Shown here one piece after another: positions 1-5,104 of a stretch of DNA of 5,104 nucleotides. Source of the stretch: Clostridia bacterium (GTDB lineage Bacteria > Bacillota > Clostridia > UMGS1810). Under the pieces are notes generated by a model. That model worked only from the letters and a program-made list of their open reading frames with translations. It had not been told where the DNA came from and searched no databases. The stretch is from assembly GCA_017549745.1 (NCBI GenBank), contig JAFYUA010000108.1, forward strand, positions 1 through 5,104, written 5' to 3'. Within the stretch, counting starts at the first letter, position 1. Each line of letters opens with the position of its first letter. The position numbers were made by a program, and so were the translations under genes.

Positions 1-1872
1 AGCGTGATATCTCCAACGCTCCTGATTGGGACCGTTGTTGAAGTAGCCATCGCCGTAGGCTTCACCGCCCTGATTGGTAATCCAGCGTTCACCAAGAGCA
101 TCAAGGCCAATAGTGCCCGATGCCATGTGAGCATGGGTGCGAGATGGCATTATTACAGCCATGCCTGTGTATAGCTCCTGATTGCCTTCCCATGTGTCGC
201 GGAAGATAACCTGGTCGGTATTTCTGAAATATTTGTCGAGGCTTACCTTTGCACCTTCAATGTTGTCGTGGTCAAGCTCTGTGTCATACCAGATGCAAAG
301 GAATGGTGAATTAGTTGGCTTATCAACATCGAGCACAAGCTTTTTGAGTGCATTGTCATTCTTCATTATAGCAAAATAGTATTTTTCGACGCTGTGAGCT
401 TTACCCTGAGAACAGTCACCTACCATATAGTAGCCCTGATTTGACTGAGCATAAATCTGATAGTCAGAAGCATTTACAATGCATGGAATATTATCATATC
501 CATACCATGTACCGAGACCTGTTTTCATAGCTGAAAACATTCTGGCAATATAGGGACCCACAAAGGTCCAGTAGCTGGCGCCTTCAAACCATGATGAATC
601 GGGATAGAGATTGTCAAACACAGGTTCAAGATTTTTGAGAGATTTTGCCATTATGTCGGCATAGTAGGTTACATTGTTATCATCTGCAAAAGCAAGAGCG
701 CCGAGGAATGCAACGGTGTTGTTGATGGTAGTATGGTTAGAATCGCCAATATATGCCGAGAAACGCGAAGAAGTATATTTACCTTTGCCATAGCCTGTTT
801 TGAAAAGGTCGGAAATTATGTTGAAGTGGTTGTTGATAAAGCCCTGCTTGATGGTTTGGCGCTGGGTTTCATCCATCCAGTCATAGAGCCAGTCATAGGC
901 AAGGGCTCCTGCAAATACTGCCTGGCTGTTGTCGATGAACTGATATGTACCAAGGTCGGGAAGAGTTGCAAAGGCTGCAGCTTCATCATAGGCACGCTGA
1001 GCATAGGCGTCGTCACCATCGATGAGATACACAAATGCACATTTGGACACTACATCCCATGCAGTAAAGCCTTGTGAGAGGTAAGATTTTGTCATGTCCA
1101 CAAGAACGGGAGGTTTGGTGGACAGAAGCTTTTGGGCAGATGCTTTCACTCCTGCATACTGAGCTGCAAGAAATTCGTTGCCGCCCTTGATGTCGGCTCT
1201 GATGCGCTCAAGGTCTGCCTTGCGGAAGAAGGTGTAGGGGTGGCCGCCTGCCTGCATGGCTCTGATGTCTTGAGAGAGCTGAGCACTTGTGACAACGGGA
1301 TATTCAAAATCCTTGGTACCCTTTATAAACACTTCAATGTCAGTGTATGAAAGAGTGGGTCTGTCGGCTTTGTTGGAAGAGTCTGCCGAGAATATGGGAA
1401 GCACATCGGCAGATGAGCGAACAGCAAAGGTGGCTTTGGAAAGACCCTTTTCGATGCACTCCTTGATATATTCAAGCACCGAGAAGCTGCAAAGCATCTT
1501 TCCGCTTTTGGTCATTTTGTAGACCGCAAGTGACTTGGAATAAGGGGTAAAATCCTCTATGCTGTCGCAGCCATAGATGGTTGCCGACACATTGGCAGCA
1601 GCGGGGCGAGCATAGAAGCTGAGCACTGCACCTTTGGCATTTTCGGGAATGCCTGCCGATATATCGAACTGCAAAAATACTGTTCTGTCATATACATCGC
1701 CCGAAAAAACAATGGGGCTTTTGGAGTTTTTGGATGCATCGGAGAGATTGCCGCCTTCGATGAAGGTGTCATATGCGCAGTCAAGCACGGGCATCTCGCC
1801 CTCTGCGGCAAAAACAGGCACAAATGACATAATCATTGCCACAATCAGCAAAATACTTACTGTTTTTTTCAT
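1..1872 (-). CDS. Secreted heparinase II/III-like polysaccharide lyase with N-terminal DNRLRE-like domain (lyase 2), partial
   Basis: The first 624 codons are open with no stop down to base 1, so the 3' end is missing because of the window edge. ATG 1872 is well supported: GGAGG lies seven bases upstream and the start overlaps the previous stop as ATGA. Residues 1-22 form a Sec signal peptide (MKKTVSILLI..., cleavage after V-F-A). About 29-177 form a DNRLRE/CBM96-like beta-sandwich (LDCAYDTFI, TVFLQFDIS, SDIS-like spacing, ending RPTLSY), probably a carbohydrate-binding or spacer module. About 206-530 form the alpha/alpha toroid, paralogous to lyase 1: GGHPYTF (209-215), YDWLYD (326-331), SNHTTINN (378-385) and EGASYW (430-435). 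N379/H380 and Y434 match the putative catalytic residues of lyase 1. From about 550 the heparinase II/III beta-sandwich begins, with HAHMASGT (580-587) and LDALGERWITN (590-600). The visible part ends opposite lyase 1 residue 472. One oddity: the usual acidic residue after HxHx is Ala584. The protein may be an active lyase of different specificity or a weakened paralogue. Confidence 0.88.
   Translation of the reverse strand, partial: MKKTVSILLIVAMIMSFVPVFAAEGEMPVLDCAYDTFIEGGNLSDASKNSKSPIVFSGDVYDRTVFLQFDISAGIPENAKGAVLSFYARPAAANVSATIYGCDSIEDFTPYSKSLAVYKMTKSGKMLCSFSVLEYIKECIEKGLSKATFAVRSSADVLPIFSADSSNKADRPTLSYTDIEVFIKGTKDFEYPVVTSAQLSQDIRAMQAGGHPYTFFRKADLERIRADIKGGNEFLAAQYAGVKASAQKLLSTKPPVLVDMTKSYLSQGFTAWDVVSKCAFVYLIDGDDAYAQRAYDEAAAFATLPDLGTYQFIDNSQAVFAGALAYDWLYDWMDETQRQTIKQGFINNHFNIISDLFKTGYGKGKYTSSRFSAYIGDSNHTTINNTVAFLGALAFADDNNVTYYADIMAKSLKNLEPVFDNLYPDSSWFEGASYWTFVGPYIARMFSAMKTGLGTWYGYDNIPCIVNASDYQIYAQSNQGYYMVGDCSQGKAHSVEKYYFAIMKNDNALKKLVLDVDKPTNSPFLCIWYDTELDHDNIEGAKVSLDKYFRNTDQVIFRDTWEGNQELYTGMAVIMPSRTHAHMASGTIGLDALGERWITNQGGEAYGDGYFNNGPNQERWRYHA
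72..105 (-). repeat. Paralogue repeat, copy in lyase 2
   Basis: This 34-base stretch encodes L-D-A-L-G-E-R-W-I-T-N in the beta-sandwich of lyase 2. It matches 3728..3761 in lyase 1 at 31 of 34 bases, counted by eye, including most synonymous positions. It is the closest nucleotide match I found between the two genes and marks their common origin. Confidence 0.6.
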
Positions 1873-4800
1873 TGAGATACCTCCATTTCTGATTGGTGTG
1901 ACATGACGAGCGGCGTCATGTCGGCTTTGCACACAAATGCGCGGATTTTATCGGCGTTGCCATTAAGCTTTAAAAGCGGAGTTGCAAGCTCTGCCCCGCC
2001 TTGCGGCACTGTGCGCGTGATTGATTTAATATTGATGAGCTCATCGTCTGAGTATGATGCAAGGTAAAGAGTGATTTGCTGTGGCACTGATGTGTCATTG
2101 CCTGCAAAAACACTTGCCCTGCACTCATCTTCGGCTTTAATTGAGCTGAGTTTGGTGTTATTGGTGTCAGTAAATTCCACATTGGTTGCTCGAATGGCAG
2201 GGGCACCTGACTTTTTGCCAACCACAACGCGGACACTGGGTCTTAAAGAAGGATTGCTGTGCTCTTTTGAAGCCGCAAAATAATCGGAAAATGTAGTTAA
2301 TGAAGTCACCGCCATCATAAATGAAAAATCTTTGGCATTTGCAAGAGCAGTGATGTCATATTCATCTCGTGCATAATAGCCATCGGACGGTGAAGTTCCT
2401 TTTGCCAAGCTTACAGACGGACTACGCGTATATGAAAGGCTCTCTGTTGCCGCCTGAGTATAGGTGCCATCTTCATTGCGATATAAGAAAGGATACCAAG
2501 TGCTGTTGTCAAACCTATGCCTCAAAGGAGCATTGTTGTAGTTAATGGTGTTTTCCTGCCACGAATCAAAGGGTAAATTGTAAAATCCAATGGTGTCGGC
2601 AGAGTTGTTAGCACTGCCAAGAATTCTGTATTGATTCAGGCTGAGAATAACCTTTTTGTATTCATAGTCATCGCTGAGCTCAGGAAGTGATATTTTGTAA
2701 AATGAAGTAACGGAATACTTTTGGGAATTTCTGAGCACCACAGTTTCTTTCCTACCAAAGTTGGCGGCATGATATATATTGAACACGCCAAGCGATGAAT
2801 CCGCTGAACTGTTGCCGCCCATATGAGCATCGGCAATAATCTGACCCTGAAGAGGAACATTTATCACATACACATTGACAAGCTCATCGTTTGAAACGAT
2901 TATCTTATAGCTATATTCATCTCTCGCAACTTCCACATCTGCATCATCGGCAGTGGCGGTGATGTCAAGGTGTGAAACAGGCGACGGATATTCATAGGTG
3001 CGAACATAGGGATTAAAGCCCGAAAGCTCGCTGCCGTTGACCTTGAGAGAGTTAAGCTTCGGCATGGTTTCCGTAGCAAGTGCGCTACCCCATTGCGAAA
3101 GAGGAAGAATGTCATCACCTACACCATCAAGCTCACTTTCGTCGAGGAAAGGAACAAAAGTCATGCTCACATTGAGAGATGTGACATCATCAAAACGAAT
3201 GGCTATGCGCTGATAATCTTTGGTATAGTCCATTTCATCGGCGTGCCTTGCAGGCGAAGTAGAAAGTGATGCGGCAGATGTGACTGAAAGCTCATAGGGA
3301 GCATCGGATACAATCTTCACATACACATGCTTGTCGCCTTTGGAAAGAATGGCGGCTTTGTCATCGGGGGTGATGGTGATGTCCGACTGATACACATTGA
3401 TGAACGAATACACATCGGAAGATGCTTTAAGCACCGCTTCGTCTCTTATGACAAATCGAGAGCGGTCATGAGTGAGAGCTGCACCGCGCTTGTAGCTTGC
3501 CGCGCCGTCTGCATAGGTGTCGGTTAGATCGGCTATGGCATAGGCAAAACCGCCAGAGCTTTCAAACTCATCTATTTGGTCATTGGCATCAACCCTCTGA
3601 CCGCCGCTTGATGAGGGATTTATCACAAGACAGCTGTTGCCCTCTGCTCTCTTGGTGTAGTAGTTCCAGCGTCTGCCGTTTTGCTCGCTTTCCCAATAGC
3701 CGGGGAGGTTATAATTGTCCTCACCGGGATTGGTTATCCAGCGCTCACCAAGAGCATCGAGTACAAAGGTGCCTGAGTCCATGTTGTTGTGAGTGTCGAC
3801 TGCTTTTGAGACCTTGAGACCTGCAAATATTTGCTCGTCGGTTTCCCAAGTGTTTCTGAAAACCGCCATGTTGATGTCTGAGAATAGTTTGTCTTTGGCA
3901 AATGTGTATGAAGCGTTTTCGTAGTCGGCGTCAGTGTCATACCAAAGGCACAAAAGCGGGCTTGCACTGCTTATGCTGCCGCCAAGCACAGCTTTCTGAT
4001 AGCCGACATCGCCTCTTAGAAGAGCGAGATAATATTTCTCGGGCGAAGAATCCTTGCCCTGAGACACATCGCCCACTCTGAAATAGCCCTCATTGGTCTG
4101 AGCATACATGGGAAAATCACTGCAGTTTACAATGTGAGCCACATTTTCATAGCCAAAGCATGTGCCAAAAGCACTCTCAAAGCCTGAGAGCATGCGGGCA
4201 ATGAACGGACCCACATAGCCCCAATAACTAACGCCCTCATACCAACCGCTGTCGGGATACATGCTGTCAAATACATCTGAGAGATTGCCAAGAGCTGTGG
4301 TGATGAGGTCGGCATAGAAGCCATTGTTGCTATCATCGGCAACGGCTATCGCCTGAACAATTACCGATGAATTGTTGAGGGCGGTGTGGTTGCCTGTGCC
4401 CCAGTAGGCAGTATAGGGACTTGGCCATGAACTATAGTCAGATGGATTTTTGAAAAGATCGCTCACGATGTTGAGATGGTTTTGCAGGAGAGCATTTTTC
4501 AAAGTAGAGCGTTGTGTGTCATCGAGATAGTCATACAGCCAGTCATAGCAAAGAGCTACACAAAATGCAGCCTGATTGTTGCTGATGGACTGCTGGTTGT
4601 TCCACGAATCGAGAGCTGCAAAATATGATGCCACGGTATATGCCTTTTTGGCATAGCGCTCATCACCTTCGATGAGATATACAAAGGCAAAGCGCATCAC
4701 CATCTGCCAACATTCAAACCCAAGACCAATATATTGACCCGACTGGGAAAGCACAGAGCTTTCAATCCTATCAAATGTGGGAATAGAGTCATAATCATGG

Positions 4801-5069
4801 GCTGCTGCGCGCTTGATGGCATCATATTGCTTTGTGATAAATTCATCACCATCGGCAATTGCTTGGCGTACTCTCTCAAAATCGGCATCTCTGCCAAAGA
4901 GATATGGATGACCGCCTGATTGACAAGCTTCTATGGCAGATATGACATCTGCTTGTGATACTGTGGGATAAGTGTAGCTCACATTATCTGATGCCCCGAC
5001 TGCCGGAACAATTCCGGCAATCAGCGCAACAGTTAATACAATGGAAATTAATTTTTTCATATTCATCAC
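1869..5069 (-). CDS. Secreted multidomain heparinase II/III-like polysaccharide lyase (lyase 1)
   Basis: This is a complete 1066-residue protein, probably an extracellular lyase that cleaves a uronic-acid-containing polysaccharide by beta-elimination. Residues 1-26 form a Sec signal peptide (cleavage after V-G-A). About 50-380 match the alpha/alpha-toroid half of the heparinase II/III and alginate lyase superfamily: GGHPYLF (52-58), YDWLYD (175-180), GNHTALNN (226-233) and EGVSYW (278-283). N227/H228 and Y282 are the likely catalytic residues by family analogy. About 395-640 form the heparinase II/III beta-sandwich, with HNNMDSGTF (427-435), GERW (441-444) and HDRSRF (534-539). About 670-742 resemble a cadherin-like beta-sandwich (LNSLKVNG...FNPYVRTYEY). 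About 744-950 are DNRLRE/CBM96-like (W837-Q-E-N-T-I-N-Y-N-N-A-P). About 955-1060 form an unassigned beta-rich domain. No LPXTG or SLH anchor is visible. Numbering starts at GTG 5069, the longest option, bounded by an in-frame TAA just upstream. ATG 5066 and ATG 5060 are alternatives. ATG 5060 gives an MKK start like the neighbour's and has a weak GTGAT pairing site four bases before it. Substrate and PL family number cannot be assigned. The superfamily call is firm. Confidence 0.9.
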   Translation of the reverse strand: MMNMKKLISIVLTVALIAGIVPAVGASDNVSYTYPTVSQADVISAIEACQSGGHPYLFGRDADFERVRQAIADGDEFITKQYDAIKRAAAHDYDSIPTFDRIESSVLSQSGQYIGLGFECWQMVMRFAFVYLIEGDERYAKKAYTVASYFAALDSWNNQQSISNNQAAFCVALCYDWLYDYLDDTQRSTLKNALLQNHLNIVSDLFKNPSDYSSWPSPYTAYWGTGNHTALNNSSVIVQAIAVADDSNNGFYADLITTALGNLSDVFDSMYPDSGWYEGVSYWGYVGPFIARMLSGFESAFGTCFGYENVAHIVNCSDFPMYAQTNEGYFRVGDVSQGKDSSPEKYYLALLRGDVGYQKAVLGGSISSASPLLCLWYDTDADYENASYTFAKDKLFSDINMAVFRNTWETDEQIFAGLKVSKAVDTHNNMDSGTFVLDALGERWITNPGEDNYNLPGYWESEQNGRRWNYYTKRAEGNSCLVINPSSSGGQRVDANDQIDEFESSGGFAYAIADLTDTYADGAASYKRGAALTHDRSRFVIRDEAVLKASSDVYSFINVYQSDITITPDDKAAILSKGDKHVYVKIVSDAPYELSVTSAASLSTSPARHADEMDYTKDYQRIAIRFDDVTSLNVSMTFVPFLDESELDGVGDDILPLSQWGSALATETMPKLNSLKVNGSELSGFNPYVRTYEYPSPVSHLDITATADDADVEVARDEYSYKIIVSNDELVNVYVINVPLQGQIIADAHMGGNSSADSSLGVFNIYHAANFGRKETVVLRNSQKYSVTSFYKISLPELSDDYEYKKVILSLNQYRILGSANNSADTIGFYNLPFDSWQENTINYNNAPLRHRFDNSTWYPFLYRNEDGTYTQAATESLSYTRSPSVSLAKGTSPSDGYYARDEYDITALANAKDFSFMMAVTSLTTFSDYFAASKEHSNPSLRPSVRVVVGKKSGAPAIRATNVEFTDTNNTKLSSIKAEDECRASVFAGNDTSVPQQITLYLASYSDDELINIKSITRTVPQGGAELATPLLKLNGNADKIRAFVCKADMTPLVMSHQSEMEVSQ
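1880..1884 (-). promoter_or_regulatory. Shine-Dalgarno site of lyase 2 (GGAGG)
   Basis: On the minus strand the sequence reads GGAGG, then seven bases, then ATG at 1872. It sits inside the Met-Glu-Val codons near the end of lyase 1, six codons before its stop. The strong site fixes the start of lyase 2 and permits direct initiation as well as reinitiation after termination at the overlapping ATGA. Confidence 0.88.
1900..1922 (-). other. Perfect 9-bp inverted repeat (mRNA hairpin) just before the lyase 2 ribosome binding site
   Basis: On the minus strand GACATGACG (1922-1914) pairs perfectly with CGTCATGTC (1908-1900) around a five-base loop. The hairpin lies in the last codons of lyase 1 (D-M-T-P-L-V-M), 15 bases before the GGAGG of lyase 2. 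No T-run follows (next bases are ACACC), so it is not an intrinsic terminator. It could affect mRNA stability or ribosome access at the junction. It could also be a coincidence of the conserved protein sequence there. The pairing is certain; a function is inference. Confidence 0.45.
3728..3761 (-). repeat. Paralogue repeat, copy in lyase 1
   Basis: This is the partner of the repeat at 72..105. It encodes the same L-D-A-L-G-E-R-W-I-T-N segment, immediately after the H-N-N-M-D motif. The near identity of synonymous bases exceeds what the roughly half-identical proteins would suggest. Confidence 0.6.
5001..5019 (-). other. Perfect 8-bp inverted repeat within the lyase 1 signal-peptide codons
   Basis: TGCCGGAA and TTCCGGCA flank a three-base loop. 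The repeat lies about 50 bases into lyase 1 and encodes the A-G-I-V-P-A end of the signal peptide. The stem is GC-rich at its base. It might slow ribosomes as the signal peptide emerges, or it may be chance. Nothing else marks it as a regulatory site. Confidence 0.3.
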
Positions 5070-5104
5070 TTATTCAAATATAAAGAGAGCGTCGATAAGA
5101 CCGC
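5070..5104 (-). other. Short leader, or the last codons of an unseen upstream gene
   Basis: These are 35 bases before the first possible start of lyase 1. I see no Shine-Dalgarno site, no convincing -35/-10 pair and no terminator. All three minus-strand frames stay open from the window edge and then stop at or just before the start. One ends G-L-I-D-A-L-F-I-F-E at TAA 5072-5070, abutting GTG 5069. Another ends L-S-L-Y-L-N-K at TGA 5068-5066, overlapping ATG 5066 as TGATG. The third stops at a TGA a few bases earlier. Any of these could be the end of a coupled upstream gene, but the piece is too short to decide. Confidence 0.3.

Noticed and set aside
1..780. Slightly different codon preference in the 3' part of lyase 2 (more GGT and TAT) compared with its 5' part
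   Set aside because: The shift is mild, the frame is continuous and the motifs align with lyase 1 throughout. I do not take it as evidence of a fusion or transfer.
733..1077. Open frame of 114 codons on the plus strand
   Set aside because: It lies wholly antisense to the toroid domain of lyase 2, has no ribosome binding site and no recognisable domain. The opposite strand has clear family motifs.
1557..1823. Minus-strand 88-codon frame inside lyase 2
   Set aside because: It is an alternate frame of the N-terminal DNRLRE-like region, with no start signal of its own.
1900..1922. Possible intrinsic terminator between the two genes
   Set aside because: The hairpin is real but no T-run follows on the minus strand. 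It is inside coding sequence just before a strong ribosome binding site.
3497..3817. Open frame of 106 codons on the plus strand
   Set aside because: It is antisense to the beta-sandwich of lyase 1. Its composition (rich in Cys, Arg, Ser, His) is typical of a shadow frame.
5075..5100. Possible promoter for lyase 1 (TATATT with a TCGACG-like -35)
   Set aside because: The two hexamers are only about seven bases apart, far short of the usual 17, and no other -35 fits in the 35 available bases.
1..5104. CRISPR arrays, tRNA or rRNA genes, insertion sequences
   Set aside because: No regularly spaced repeats, RNA-gene hallmarks, transposase motifs or terminal inverted repeats were seen. Almost the whole window is coding.

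Overview
The window holds two large genes, both on the minus strand. They encode secreted, multidomain proteins of the heparinase II/III-like (alginate lyase-like) polysaccharide lyase superfamily. The upstream gene (1869..5069) is complete within the window. The downstream gene (1..1872) has its start and first 624 codons here and runs off the left edge. They overlap by four bases (ATGA), and the ribosome binding site of the second lies inside the last codons of the first, so they are almost certainly co-transcribed and probably translationally coupled.

The organism is probably a Gram-positive anaerobe of the Clostridia, such as a gut or rumen Oscillospirales-type polysaccharide degrader. 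The reasons are moderate GC, Sec signal peptides beginning MKK, a strong GGAGG ribosome binding site, very large modular extracellular enzymes, and DNRLRE/CBM96-like and cadherin-like beta-sandwich modules. This is an inference from protein style; no phylogenetic marker is present. No LPXTG, SLH or dockerin module is visible, so the complete protein is more likely released than covalently anchored.

Layout from right to left, in the direction of transcription. Positions 5104-5070 are 35 bases that may be the end of another upstream gene. Positions 5069-1869 encode lyase 1: signal peptide, alpha/alpha toroid, heparinase II/III beta-sandwich, cadherin-like beta-sandwich, DNRLRE/CBM96-like domain, and an unassigned C-terminal domain. 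The junction at 1922-1870 holds a 9-bp perfect hairpin, the ribosome binding site and the ATGA overlap. Positions 1872-1 encode lyase 2: signal peptide, an N-terminal DNRLRE-like domain, alpha/alpha toroid, and the start of the beta-sandwich. There is no gene-free stretch longer than 35 bases.

The two catalytic cores are clear paralogues, about half identical by eye, so they arose by tandem duplication. They differ in two ways. The DNRLRE-like module is C-terminal in one and N-terminal in the other. The beta-sandwich active-site/metal motif also diverges differently in each (H-N-N-M-D versus H-A-H-M-A). Together they look like a pair of secreted lyases for a uronic-acid-containing polysaccharide, with different specificity or activity. 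The substrate cannot be read from the sequence.
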